Shown here: piece after piece, positions 26,270 to 39,036 of the stretch | Position numbering within the stretch: the first letter of the stretch is position 1 | Layout: every line of letters begins with the position of its first letter | Origin: Patagioenas fasciata | Lineage: Eukaryota; Chordata; Aves; Columbiformes; Columbidae | Length of the DNA stretch: 64,000 nucleotides | Direction: 5' to 3' | Assembly (NCBI RefSeq): GCF_037038585.1 | Contig: NC_092520.1 | Location: 4,085,501 to 4,149,500 of the forward strand | Notes under the pieces: generated by a model | Seen by the model: only the letters and a program-made list of their open reading frames with translations | The model's database searches: none | What the model was told of the DNA's origin: nothing | Translations under genes and position numbers: made by a program

Positions 26270-26405
26270 TCAGATTTCATCCTCTTCAATACTTATTTCG
26301 GCCTCCTTCATGCTCCCCAGCTCTTTAAAGGTTGCTTTTGTCAGTGTCCTCTTTGTGCTACTCAGGACAGATTTGAGTTTCCTGGTCAGCACATCTGGCC
26401 AGTTG
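26270..26405 (-). CDS. Gucy2d (GC-D): Proposed terminal exon and stop of guanylate cyclase
   Basis: This is an open 136-base segment after a good acceptor (CTCTATTTTACAG). It needs exactly one incoming base, matching the 36785-36870 exon, and the join reads MKPGNWPDVLTRKLKSVL. It encodes 44 residues with a basic middle (STKRTLTKATFKELGS) and an acidic end (EISIEEDEI) before TGA. Clean coding-like composition, correct phase and same strand favour it being the cyclase C-terminus. The 10.4 kb intron and lack of a remembered family match leave open that it belongs to another minus-strand gene. The tail following PG differs from those of the retinal cyclases. Confidence 0.6.
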
Positions 26406-26783
26406 CTGTAAAATAGAGAAGAGACAAGGAATTAGCAACCCTGCTTGCTAAGGAGTAGCCTTTTGTTTTGCATCATTTTATATCAGACAAAGTAGAAACA
26501 TCAGTTGTTCTCAAAGCCACCAAGAAGCATCAGGCAAGGAGGGATGTTGGCAGAGAACTGCAGGGATGTGGTGGTCCCAGTAGACCATACAACCACTGGA
26601 GCTCTTGCATGGGTTAATGGGATACATAGAGCTTTCATCCAAGGACATTCACTTCACAAATGTAAATTGCATTTACATAAAAACAACCAGAAGGTTTCAG
26701 CAGTTAATTAAAAACATTTCTAACTGTGCATCACAAGCCTCATGCAGCCCCTAGCTGGTCACAATAGAGATTCTCTGTTAATG

Positions 26784-26857
26784 TCTGGATTTGAGGTCAG
26801 GCACTGCCACAAATGAGAAATCTGGATTTGAGGTCAGGCACTGCCACAAATGAGAAA
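26784..26857. repeat. Perfect tandem duplication, 37-base unit
   Basis: The unit beginning TCTGGATTTGAGGTCAGGCA occurs twice head to tail with no difference, followed by the start of a third, mismatched copy. Perfect identity suggests a recent duplication. Confidence 0.9.
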
Positions 26858-27529
26858 TCTGAATGTCCAGCTGATCTGACAGCCCCATGATCCCAGCAAG
26901 TTCAAGACGGGCAGAGAACCAGAAAGCCCTGACATCCATCTCAGATCCAGGTGCAGTGTCACTGCCTTGGCCTGGCACTATTCCTGAGAGAATAAGCTCT
27001 GCTGAGTATCAGGGCTTAAGATCTGGGCTAACTGAGAGACTACAAGATCCAGGCTAGTAAACTGATGCGATGGAGCTGGAGAGTATCATCTGCTATGATG
27101 CTCTAAGTGTCCATGATGTCCAGGTTCTACACTCTGTTGATGGGTACTAATTTATTGTAACATAAGGGGGTTTCAGAGACAAAATAAACATCAAGGACTT
27201 GTAGAAAGAAAGAAACTGAGTGAATGGCTGGGCTCTACGCAGGTCTTGGGTCTGCAGCTGTCCTGTCTGTAAAGCATCATCTGAAATCAAATTTACTGTG
27301 TATAGTAGAAGAAAATATTATTCCAGCTGTTGTAAAATGGAAAGAAGCAAATTCTTATTCATATGAATAACACCATCGTGATTATACAGATACTGAAAAA
27401 AAATAGTTCATAAATTGTTATGCATATACACATATGTATGGTTTGAAACTGTACACATCATTATTGTGTACAATGAACAAGCATTTATTTTAGACTAGAA
27501 ATATATGTAAAACTGACTACATGAAGCAG

Positions 27530-27822
27530 GCATCCTATTGCGAAAGGACAAGAGATGATGGTTTTAAACTAAAAGAGGGGAGATTCAGGCCAGACATTAG
27601 GAATATATTTTTGACACTGAGGGTGGTGAGACCCTGTTCTAGGTTGGTCAGAGAAGTGGTGGATGTCCCATCCCTGGAGACATCCCAGGCCAGGCTGGAT
27701 GGGGCTCTGAGCAACCTGAGCTGGTGAAGATGTCCCTTCTCATAAAGATGTCCCAGGGGTGGGACTGGATGAGCTTTGAAGGTACCTTCCAGCCCAAACT
27801 ATTCTATGTCTCTATGATTCTA
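27530..27822 (+). mobile_element. CR1 retrotransposon 3' fragment
   Basis: Plus orientation, about 290 bases, with CATCCCAGGCCAGGCTGGAT and a decayed TCTATGATTCTA tail. It lies in the proposed last intron of the cyclase. Confidence 0.92.
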
Positions 27823-30800
27823 CATGAAGAGTGTAAGACATGAGGTCTTGAAAGAAGGGGAATGAATACTATTAGGCCCAAAGACTGTTCACATTAATGA
27901 TCAATTATTAATATAGAATTGTTAAGCAGATCAGTGAAACTACCCTTAATGACAGCACAGGATGAGTTGTCTTTAAAGTATGTATAAGACTATAGCAAAG
28001 TCAACTAATAACTCTGGCACCAGAACCAGGTATGCAGGGCTGACCACTCTGATGGTCTGTGCTGTAGCACTACATATCTAATTATTTTTTTGTTATAATT
28101 CAAGATAATTGTATTTTATTATTTGATGTAAGGTTCTGTCTGATGGTCTGGTTACCTGTCGCTAATGACTGGCTATTAAATCTGGATTCAATAAGAGAAG
28201 AACCAGGACCTCCAAACTCAGCACATTTCATGTTTCCTTCAGTCTCACACTGTGGGACACCAAGGACAGCCAAGGACAACGAAGGGCAAAAATAACAGGA
28301 AAGGGATCTAAAGGCAAATTGCTGAATCTTAAGAAATCTCTCAAATGTATCAACCCAATGCAATTTAGGATTCAGTGGAGGATCTACCCTGAAAATTCAT
28401 TCATTGAACTTTATGAGAAAGAGCTAATGCTCTCGTCAAAGATGATTCCAAATGTTTTGCAGCAACTAAGGAAACAAGGAAAAGAATGGGTTTTCTGTTG
28501 GTGATGGCTTGGGTTGGCTTGGGTTTTCTTTGCCTTTCTGGTGCTGGATGAAGAAGGTATGCCTTCCAATGTGTTGTTGAGAGATGAGCCTGCATACCAT
28601 GCATACCAAGGCAGAAGTATCTAAGACAGTAGAAGAAAGGGGGAAGAGAAGAAAGATATGGGAAAAAAGTCAATAGAAATGGTGTTTCATTTCCACAATT
28701 CTAGTTTTAATCTTTGGAGAGTTCATGCAGGCAAAATAATTTGAGATTATCCCTGCAGAGGGGTTGGAGGAGAAATAGTAAACTAATTTTATGAGTTTCT
28801 GCATAGGTTTTGCATTTGGGGACAGATTCTTAATTAAAAACGCTGTCTTGAATGAGGTTTCAGACTTCACCTTCAGATCTTAACTGCTGGTCAGCAACAC
28901 TTTGCTAGTCTGTGTTTTGACCAGCAAGATGAGGTGACTGGGGTGTTTAGTGTATTTTCTGAACAAGAAAGAACCTTGAGGGATCTCTTGTCACTGAGAT
29001 CATGGGATGAGAGGTTGGAAGAGAGGGAGAGGCAAAGTTCTGAGGAAAAAAAAAATTAGAGAAAATAACTAAAAACTCGAGCCTTAGTACTTTGAAGTGA
29101 TCTTAGACTGGTTCTTTGTCCTTGTAGGACACAGTCTTTGTATGCTTATGTATATAAAGGTCAGCAAAGAGCAATACAGATGACACTAAGATTTATATAC
29201 TGTGGATCCCTCCATAAATACAGCAGCTACCAATCACATTGGGGTGAAATCTCATCTCCTTGATCTTCCTAATGAAATCTGACTGACTTGCCTGGGGTCA
29301 AATCTCATCTCTACAGTGATATCAATCTAGGGATGACAGGGTCATTGACATCTCTCTGGACCAGTTTTCCACTGAGCCTTGAAGGAAAGAGAGAAATCCC
29401 TTCCTTCATATCAGAAGCACTGTAAGATTCTAGGGGTGAGATTTAGCTGCCTGAGGATACTCTCTATAGCAGTATTTGAGGTGCCATAGTTTATCCTGCA
29501 TGGTCTTCAGCTGCTGTTACATGTGCCAGCTTTGCATAAGTGTCTCTGACAACCACGGTGCTCCAGGTTGAATCCCACTTGAATGGATGGGTTGGTAGGT
29601 CCATGTTAAGGTCCTGTATCCTACTGCAAGAGAAGAGAGAAAGATGACTCGTGGTATAGCCGACAGGTTTATCTTCAGGTAACTGGAGGTGCACTTTGGT
29701 GTTTCTCACTCCTTGCTGCACGTTTTTATCAAGATGTGGCCAGAATCATCAATTCTCTTTGAACACAGCTGTCCACCAAGAACAACAGAGTCCACAGTCG
29801 CTCTTCCAAGGTTAAAGGATTCTCTTCCTGAGCATGAGGAGTGGAGACTTGGCCTTCCTCTGGACTCCAAATCAGATGAATACTCCAAAACTACTGAGAT
29901 GGCGATCCCTATCTTATCGCAGAACAGACTGTGTGAGACTGTTGATAGCTTACAGTCCTAGACCAATAGGACTGTAAACGGGGTGAATGGACTATAGATC
30001 ACTACGTCTGAGATCTGTGTATAGAGTTCCTCTATTGCTGACAAGGAAAAACAAGCTTATCGATAGCATAAACCTTTCATCATAAATTTCGAAGGTAGAT
30101 AAGCTGGAAACATCACTAAACCACCAAGCGGACACATAAGAACAAAGTGGCTGTTGAGGACATAATTACCTCCATTGAAAGGTTCATGCATGCAAGAAGG
30201 CTTGAACTAGGACTGTTGAAAAGCTCCAGGTATAAACTCCTTATTGATTTTGCTGCCATTTCCCATAAATCGAGCTAATGAGGACCTTCTGTTCTCTATA
30301 ATGTAGCGCTAATCAGCCTTGCTTCAGTGCAGAAGTCCGTGTCTTTGGGAGATACATGCACTAGATGTTTTTATATCAGTATATGTGTAGTTTTTGTCAA
30401 GCAGAGCGAACCCAAGTGAGAGATCCTCTTTGTCTCTGGCCTTGGAGGAGCAGCTTTTGCTCATAGGTGTAGATCAGCAGCGTGGTCTTCTGTTGCCTTG
30501 GAGTTTATATGTATCAGCGAGTGTTCACACATGGTAGTGATTACGCAGGTCTCTGCACAGTATCTATCATATTTAAATATTTTTTCCTTTTTTTTTTTTT
30601 TAAATGAAGAATTTCTGCTGAGCTCCTAGAATAGCGAGAGCCTCAGACAAACATTTAAGAATCTCTTAAGGGAGATAAAGCAATCTAGCAACATGCCCTG
30701 AATCATTAAAAGTTGTGGTTGGGAAAGAGTTACACTGCCAAAAGTGCTATGTTGGGTTTACCCCTGTGAGATAATTGGATGGAGCTTTAGTCTTTAGATT

Positions 30801-33800
30801 AATCTATCAGCTTGAAATGGTGTTTCTTAGGTGTTGTTAACCAGCCCATATCTAGGGACTCTGGGCTTTCATCCACCTCTGCCCTTTTCTGGGTGGAAAT
30901 CAAGTAAAATTTAGTTCGGGGCATTGAGTTGAAGCACTATTGGTGTTTTCAGAGATATTATTAAAAAAAACCCCTAACCATACAGCATTTTCACAGGACA
31001 TCAGACCCTCTATGTGCACATGTGGGTGTGCATGTTCATATACCAGCCTTGTTCTGGTAGCACCTGTTTGATCAGGCTTCTCAGGTCATGCTGTTATACT
31101 CCTTGTAACTTCTGAATTCCAACCAAATCCTCCTAAATCCACATTTATTTCTCATACCGGTAGGTACCATGGCGATGATAACAGAGCTGCATCTTGTTTT
31201 ATGGAATTACACCAGACAGGAGTTACGTATGACAGAAAAGCAACTATAGCCAATTCGGATTATTCCAGGCTTGAACTCCAGCTTTATCTCTGTGTTTACC
31301 ATGGACTGGGCTCTTCCTGGCACAGTGCAATTGATAATATACTGCAGATAAACACAGTTATACTGCATGAGTGTCAGGAATGAATGTGATAACAGGTAAT
31401 AAATTTGCTAGGAAACCACCCAACAAGGCTACTACAATCTTCAGACAGCTTTGCTGTTGTTCTGAGCACCTTTAGAATGAGCAGCTTTAAAAGAATAATG
31501 TACATTTTTGAGGGGAAAAAAAAAAAAAGGCATGACACTAAGACCAGCAAAGTGCAGACAAAGAACACAAAAGCAGACATAAAATAGCAGAGCTACGTTG
31601 GGACTGTCCTACAGCTACTACCTCAGATCTAGGCCCTTTTGCCAAGGAGTTTTTCAGCTTTCCTCCTTTTGAACTCTGCAATTTCTTCCGGGGGTAACCC
31701 ATGAGCTCTACACCTGCAGTGAACATGTAGGCCATTAGAGAAAGAACCAGTTCAGGTTTTATCTGCAATAAAGAACAGACTGTAATGCAGACCGAGTGAA
31801 AGGCACGTGTTTTCAGATGCGAAAAAGGAAAACAAATGTTGAGCCTGGTTCTGAGTTTATTTATTCCCCTCTTGTATCGCTTCAGCTCAATTTATTGCGA
31901 AGGGCAAGGTTAGCTAATTTAATTTTAAGTGTCCAAAAGTTAGGTGCCTGCTCCAAGACAGGCATCTTTTGTAATCCGTATAGTCAGACGCTTCCAGAGA
32001 TCTCTTGGCACATCTTAGACACCTCTCCCAGGACGAGATGAATGACTTTGGTGACTGAGGAGCACAAATTCGGTATTTATCATGCCTATATTCTGAATCT
32101 ATTAGACAAGATGAATCCTGAGAGAATTACTCCATTATTCCTCCAATTCTCCCCCTCATTCATCAAAGTGAAGAGCAGAACAAAACTGCTGTGAAGATCT
32201 TGACTTTGGCTAGTTCAGCTCCCGTCCTAGTGACTTTTTGTCTTCTAGGGGTGTTGTTTACAGAAACTCCCAAAGCTATGGGCACATTTCCAAATGGAAA
32301 TCCTATTTAAGTGTCCCCAGAGACAGTCGGCTTTCCCTGAAAGCTTAGCATAAATTTAACAGCCTTTCCCAAAAGAAACTGGAGTCAAGTTTTTGCTAAT
32401 TCCATCCTACAAATGGTAACATCTAACCAAGTTGTCCTTCAGGATTTCTGAAATGGGATGGTAAAAGTTGGTAAGTCAGAAGACCGAGTATGTCACTTAT
32501 CTCCCTGGGACTGCAAATTAACATGATCCTGGCTCTTGGGGTTGTTTTCCTGCATTTCATCAGTTATTGAATTTTTCCTGGTGTTACATTTTTTTTCAGT
32601 GTTTTGCCAAACACATCCGTGATTTAGTCCAGGTCAGGCGTGTACCTGATAAATTTGTATACCCTCATATTTTTTCCTGCTGTTTTGGACAAGAGGAGGG
32701 ACCCACCAGTGCTGATGGGATGCCAACTTCCAATATCCTATACTCATAAACTTGCAAGTTTGTGCTTTTTCCATGGCTGCTCTTCAGCCCCAAAACCAGT
32801 CTGCTGGTGTACCCTCAGAGAAACCTCACAGTCTTCATTTAGACCTATCTGACACGTGAAATCTCAAAAAAAAATCTGTCTTACAGGTAGGCTGCTGCTT
32901 GACTGCTCAGGACACCTGTTTTTGCCATTTCATCACCTTGTTACACCTTCTCTACATCCACTCTAATCTATAATTTTTTGTAGCGGGCTTTTGTGGAAAG
33001 CTTTTTTCTTTGCCTTCTTTGGCTCTTGCACGATAGAAGCCCAACCCATAAGATCCTGAAATGCAGCAATACAAATTCTAACAAGCTGCAAGGCAGAAGG
33101 AGAAATAATTTTCATTACAAGGCAGACCTACACCCGAGAAGGTGTAGAAATTTGCCTTAGAGCAAGGAAGGGACTAAGGAGCCTATTGAACTGCCTGCAC
33201 TGTTCTATGTCATGTAAAGCTAACCTAAAACTCTCATCTAAAGCAGAAAATAATGATATTTGACCCAACCAGAAAAAAAAAAAAAAGGAGGTTATTCTTC
33301 AAAAAGTAAAACTCTCTGGGGAAAAAAATAAGAAAAACAAAAAAAGTGAATGATTTCCAGTAAGTTTTAACTTCTGAAAACAGATATCCAGACCATGGGC
33401 AGCTTGACATAAGGTTAATTTTAAGAATAGCCTTTTAGTTCAGTTGATTTTATGTATGGTTGGAAGAAAGATGGAGTGGTGAGAAGCATATTAGGTCCTC
33501 TAATATAACTACCTTTCTTGATTAAAATGTTTTGTATCCTGTAAGCACCATGTCACCCACAGCACCTGAGTTTTAAGAATAAAGTACATTTATCTCAATG
33601 TCCTTGCAAACCTCTAAATATGTGAAAGCCTAGTGCAGACAATGGAAATCAATGAGAATGTTCTATCTAATGCTTTCAATAAGTCTGTAATTGGGATTAA
33701 ACACAGAGGTTGACGCATATCAGTTAAATTCAAATTACGCAGGTACAACAATTGTTACTTTGTTAGACCTTTAGTGGTGGCTTGAGGTTCATTACTAGAC

Positions 33801-36784
33801 AATCACAGGTATTGTCTCTGCAATTTCAGCAACAACAGAGAGGGTTACTACCACAGTGTTTTATGGGACCATTAGTATTAACCCAATCACATTATTAAAT
33901 GTTCTTCCACATTTTTTCTTTTGTTTTCTAACCTGCATGTAAACTCACCTTTGTAAGGCCAAGGACCATTCTCCAGGTGGAGGATGCTAAGCCTACTGCA
34001 AGCACAGTAGGATAATGAAGCTTGATTTGTCCCTAGACATATATGAACAGCTCTATGAGCTACTTGATCATACGTGTGCTCACGACTGACTGCCGGAGCT
34101 AGAAAATTGCCTTCACATATCGAGAAATCCTCCTGCCAAGAACTGTGCTTACAGCTTTGATTGACTGATGGGTTTTACATCATTGGAAACAGTAAGAAGT
34201 TAGCACTTTTAAATTTCTTTTTAATGTTATCTGCAGTGAAGGCCTGATATACTCCACATCTCAAGGGTTATGACTTGTCATGGCAGTAAGAAACATGGAA
34301 GTTGAAGCTTATTTCATTGAAGCAAATCACTTTTCCTTGTTAAGACTTAATGAGCGCGATTCCCTGTGGTGGCCTAAATCAAGAGCTCAAACATCAAGAC
34401 AAACTACAGACTGAAAATCTTCAACACACCTCTCAGGGGAGGCTGCTGGCTTCTGTGACCCACAAGGAATTAAAAGATTAGGAATGTGTGGGATGAAGCA
34501 ATGGGGAATGTGTCCCTTGCTCTTACAAATAGGAGAAGAAAATCTGATGCTTCCCACTGACTTCACCAGATTTGAGGGACTGGGTTGTGCAAGACCTCAT
34601 GGAAAGAGAAGACCTAAATGGAAGATCAGTTTTTTCAGGACAGAGTGGAAAGATGATTGAAGAGGACTTTATTCAGCACCTCCTTCCTCAGCACAAAAGC
34701 ACAGAGATTAAGAAATTCCTACAGAAGTATATCAGGCAGTGTCATGAAACCACCATATTGGCCAATATGTAGACATAACAGAGAAACAACTTTCAACCTG
34801 TCGTAAACGGGCATAAAATCAAACCATCAAGATAAGCCTGGAAAAATAGGAAGCCATATCTGACACCTGTCTGATAATAGCACAGCCTGTGCATGAGGCA
34901 GTTCTCCAAATATTTGCTTTTCTTGAACATCCGTTTATGTCTTTCTGCCATGTAAATTCTACAGGGTACAGCTTTTATTTTGACCCTTCACTAGGACAGA
35001 TGCACTTTAACATAAATTTTGCTTTTTCCTCTGACTGCTTTCACATTCATTCAACTGCTGCATGATGATTTGTGAAGACAGAAAAAATGCAAAAGAACAG
35101 TTAAGATCGGGGCCTTGGGGCAAGAGTGGAAGACCACGTCCCTCTCTGCAGTGTGACTGGTGGATTCTTCTGAGGTTGCACAAAGGGATCGAAATTCCCT
35201 GATCCCGAGTACATGGGCAAATTTTTTGCCTCCTCTTATTGACCCCCTGGACTTGATGTATTTTCCATCATTTAGAATCCATGTTTAGAAACAGCTCAGG
35301 CCTGTATTAGTCTGACTTTGGCACACACAACCAGAGGACAGGCCCAACAGTCAACAGAGGCCTAACACATGACTTTAGATGGTAAAACCAAGATGAGAAG
35401 AACCTACTTTCAAGTAGATGCCTTGGTGCTGCTTTGGTTGCATGATAAGCCAGCTCATCTTGCTAATTTGGCGAAGCTGGAGAAGCTTCATATTTCCCAT
35501 GAAGAACGCATCATTGATATCAACACGCATTACTCAATAGCTCATTTCCACCAAGTATTAACAAGTATTGCCTCCAACCCTAAGAAACTGTGTCTCTCGA
35601 AATTATCTTCAAGTTACCTTTTATTTTCCACCCTATTGACACCTGAATAGCTTAAAAGTTATGGCCCAAAATACTGTTAATTCCGTGCTACTCCAAGAAA
35701 GCTCTGGGAGGGCTCTGAACACATGGACTGCCTAGCATGCAACTGCCCAAGTAATTAACCATTATCTGCAAAGGGAGATAAAAGCTGTCTTGGTTTTACT
35801 AAGAGGAAATGAGGCAAAACTTAGAACAAGATTGCTCAGGGAAAGTCACAGTCAAAATAAAAATGGACCATGTCTGCTGTCAGACATCTACCTCTGAGCT
35901 AGTGACTGTAGGACCTCTTTACAGTCACCAAAACAGGTATCTTACAAGGGCGATTCATCTTCTGATACAGACGCCCAAGCAGGCCAGTCGAATAAGACCC
36001 CTGAGCATGTATTTCTCTTTATTGACTGTAAAGGGAGTCAGGGTTGACTAGCTTTAATGTGGGTAACCACACTGTTCTCGTCAAACAAATCCGACTCCTG
36101 GTTTTTATGTGCTGACCACAACATCATTCCCAGGTACACAGCATGTGACAGCTGAACAGAGAGTACTCCATTTGCAAAGTCAGGCATTTCAAAACTACAA
36201 AATGACTTAATGAATTTCAAGCCTTCGATCTTTGCTCACCACTGTTTGTATGGAGGCAACATCATTAAGTCTTTCATTACATTACGGTGCCGTATTTTTA
36301 CAACGTAAAGTTTCCTTATTGTTGTGTTTGAAAGAACAGTGCTACAGGGAAGAAACGTGTTTATGGTGAAAGAGGCTGGCGTTTTCTGCAGGAGTTTGGT
36401 AGAAGGAGAGAAAAATTCAAGTGTCACCCATACAGTAATGACACCAGAGTTATGAAAATGTCCCTGCCTGTGCATCTTCAATATGCACACAGAGCAGGAG
36501 GGAGATTCAGCAAGAGACCCCCTGGTGTTCCATCTCCAAGGGACTATAGGGAGGAAGCAGCAAGTTTTTTCATGCCACTTCTTGGGAATTATGATTAAGA
36601 AAAGGAGTTGATGGAACCACATCACTTCTTCTGAGACCCAGTACTATGCCTGGAAATGTAAGTCATCTAAGGAAAATGATGCAGACTTTGCAAACAGGTA
36701 TCATGGAAAGATAGATATTCATTCTGTGAACTACAACAAGGACCAATTAATTAATGTATTGAACAGTGATGAAGTCACACTTAC

Positions 36785-36870
36785 CCTGGCTTCATTTCAG
36801 GAGGTTTAGGTAAGGGCTTCAAAAAGCCTTTTTTCCCAACTAACCAATATGTGTCTTCTACTCCTTTACC
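36785..36870 (-). CDS. Gucy2d (GC-D): Guanylate cyclase C-terminal extension exon
   Basis: The 86-base exon (acceptor GGTTTTATTTTAG, donor GTAAGT) encodes residues 587-614: GKGVEDTYWLVGKKGFLKPL then PKPPEMKP plus two bases of a Gly codon. This is the GKG..TYWL.G..GF..PLP end of sensory guanylate cyclases. Reading through the donor gives GGG TAA, so retention of the next intron would end the protein at once, one residue after the exon. Confidence 0.95.
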
Positions 36871-37925
36871 CTAAAATAAAACCAAAAATCCAGATGAAGA
36901 CCAGCTTTCTGACCACCCTTTGCTCAATATGTAACTTCCTCACTGTGTTTCTGAGGGCTTTATAAATATCCAGAGACAGAGCAGGGCGGGAAAACTTGGT
37001 CTCTCCTTCACAACAGTTCAGGCATTATTTGAATTTCGCCATCCTAAAAGAAAAGGCTTTGTTCAAACTGTCATCTACAAATGACCCTCATTGAGCTGGG
37101 TCATTGAAACTACACAGCTTAACAGAAATGAGAAACTACAGGACCTCTAATCATCTGATTTGTCAGTACTAACATAATTAATTGAGAGATTTTACAACAG
37201 TTGCTGGCCTGAGTATCAGAAAAATAATGTCTTCTCCCACTACTGATGATTTAGCTGAAGGTGAGCTGCACCTGATGAAATGCAGCCATCTATAATATAT
37301 CAGAGTCAATCACCCTTGACTGGAGAAGTGGAGCAAAACAGATGCTTCTAGGGCGACATCCATCTCCACATAAACTGGACCTTGAAAATGTCAGGTTAAT
37401 AATTTCCTAACATGCCAATTTGTCTCCACTAACTATCTAAAGGTTTCTTTCCATTGACTAAACCTGGAATAATTACCTCAGATCTCCACTTGCAGACATA
37501 TGAACTTGGGTGAGATGATTCCACTTGTCATGAAAGACTGTTGAGAGACCTGAGGCCACATTCAGGCCTCTTACTGTAGGTGTTTAAGGCAAATAAAGCT
37601 CCTACTTCTGTCTATTGACTATATAAGGGGCAAAGTGGTGTCTTGAATTATTTAGTGTTGTCTTGTTTGGGCACTGTGAAAAGTAGAAGCTTCTGTCAAG
37701 GGTGGACTAAATAGAGTCCTAAATAAATACTTTGATCTAGCATGCACAACTGATTGCTCAGTCCTGTCAATAATTACCTCATGTACTGAAACAACTGATG
37801 GGGAAAATATGGGAAGGATACAAAAAAAGAGTGGTGGATGAAAGCCAAACAAGAGTTTAATATTAGAATTCCTTAAAAAAGAAGATTCCCCTGTGAAGTG
37901 TTTCACACAGCCCTGGCCTTCTTAC

Positions 37926-38020
37926 CTTCAGTTCCGTTTTTCCCCTAGGTACAATCTGATAGCCTTCATTTAGACTCCGAAGCGTATCCACTGTACTTTG
38001 GCTGACATGAATTCTGTAAG
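37926..38020 (-). CDS. Gucy2d (GC-D): Guanylate cyclase catalytic-domain final exon
   Basis: The 95-base exon (acceptor CTGTTCCCAG, donor GTAAGA) encodes residues 555-586: PYRIHVSQSTVDTLRSLNEG, then YQIVPRGKTELK. IHVSQSTV, rather than IHVNLSTV or IHVSLSTV, again fits olfactory GC-D as I remember it. Phase 0 at the 3' end. Confidence 0.96.
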
Positions 38021-38309
38021 CTGGGAACAGAAAGCAAAATAGCTGGATCACTATACTGCACACACACTGCAAATTCCCCACTGCTTCATACTGGCAAGAA
38101 AAAATGCTCAAAGGCATGTAGGCATGTAACTGGTGTATTTGTGTGGTACTCCTCTACATAGAGTGTGATGATGATGGATGGATCCTTCCAGGTAGGGCTG
38201 GAATGAGCACAGGGTGAGAGGAGATCTATACCAGAGATTTCCTAGAGGATACCAAACACTAAGTGTGGAAGTCCAGCTCTTAATAAAGATGGTAAGTGTT
38301 TTATCAGCA

Positions 38310-38885
38310 ATGTCTTAGCAATACTGTGGCCAGAAGGACCAGGACAGTGACCATCCCCTGCACTGGGCACTGGGGAGGTTGAACCTCAAATCCTGAGGTC
38401 AGTTTTGGGCTCCTCACACCAAGAAAGTCCTTGAGGTGCTGGAGCGAGTTGAGAGAAGGGAACGGAGCTGGGGAAGGGGCTGGAGCACAAGTGTGATGGG
38501 AGCGGCTGAGGGACCTGTGGGGTTCAGCTGGAGAACAGGAGCTGAGGAGAGACCTTCTGATCTCTGAACTGCCTGAAAGGAGCTTGGAGCCAGGGGGGAT
38601 CAGGCTCTGCTCCCCAGGAGCAAGAGCCAGAAGCAGAGGAAATCGCCTCAAGTTGTGCCAGGGGAGATTTAGATTGGATATTAGGAAAAAATTCATCCTG
38701 GAAAGGGCTGTCGGGCATTGGAACAGGCTGTCCAGGGCAGTGGTAGAGTCACCATCCCTGGAGAGGTTGAACAGACACGGATATGAGGTTCTCAGAGACA
38801 TGGTTTACTGCCAATGTTGTGTTAATGGTTGGACTCAGTGAATTTGAGGGTCTCTTCCGACTAATGGGGTTCTATGATTCTATCT
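38310..38885 (+). mobile_element. CR1 retrotransposon 3' fragment in cyclase intron
   Basis: Plus orientation (antisense to the gene), about 575 bases, containing GGTTCAGCTGGAGAACAGGA and ending TTCTATGATTCTAT. It stops 52 bases from the 38938-39036 exon. It is closely similar to the 7515-7952 copy. Confidence 0.93.
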
Positions 38886-38937
38886 CTCTTGAGAAGTTCA
38901 TCAACCACCCATCCCAGGGACTGCCCCAAAAACTCAC

Positions 38938-39036
38938 GCAGGCCCGTGGACTCCATTCTTGACGCCGTGTTCACCGTGTCTCCGAAGAGACAGTACCGAG
39001 GCATGGTAAGCCCCACCACACCCGCCACACAAGGCC
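38938..39036 (-). CDS. Gucy2d (GC-D): Guanylate cyclase catalytic-domain exon 3
   Basis: The 99-base exon (acceptor ATGTCTTTCAG, donor GTGAGT) encodes residues 522-554 and parts of flanking codons: [20 protein letters not shown] followed by [12 protein letters not shown]. Cys 537 is the second guanine-selecting residue, and Asn 544 and Arg 547 are the transition-state pair of class III cyclases. All are present. A CR1 copy ends only about 50 bases past the donor. Confidence 0.97.

Larger units (their letters stand above)
26406..36784. other. Long 3' intron of the guanylate cyclase (if 26270-26405 is the last exon)
   Basis: This 10.4 kb stretch contains a plus-orientation CR1 (27530-27822), a perfect 37-base tandem duplication (26784-26857) and scattered poly-A and poly-T tracts (around 30589, 31506 and 33277). 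No further exon was recognised. The open frames listed by eye have neither splice sites nor family resemblance. Confidence 0.6.

Noticed and set aside
36236-36625. A 129-codon minus-strand frame just after the last conserved cyclase exon
   Set aside because: It was considered as the C-terminal exon, but no acceptor in the required phase was found and composition (runs of CCFLP and SCSVC) does not look like a cyclase tail.
38304-38801. A 165-codon minus-strand frame
   Set aside because: It is antisense translation of a CR1. A similar frame occurs at 7489-7863 in another CR1.
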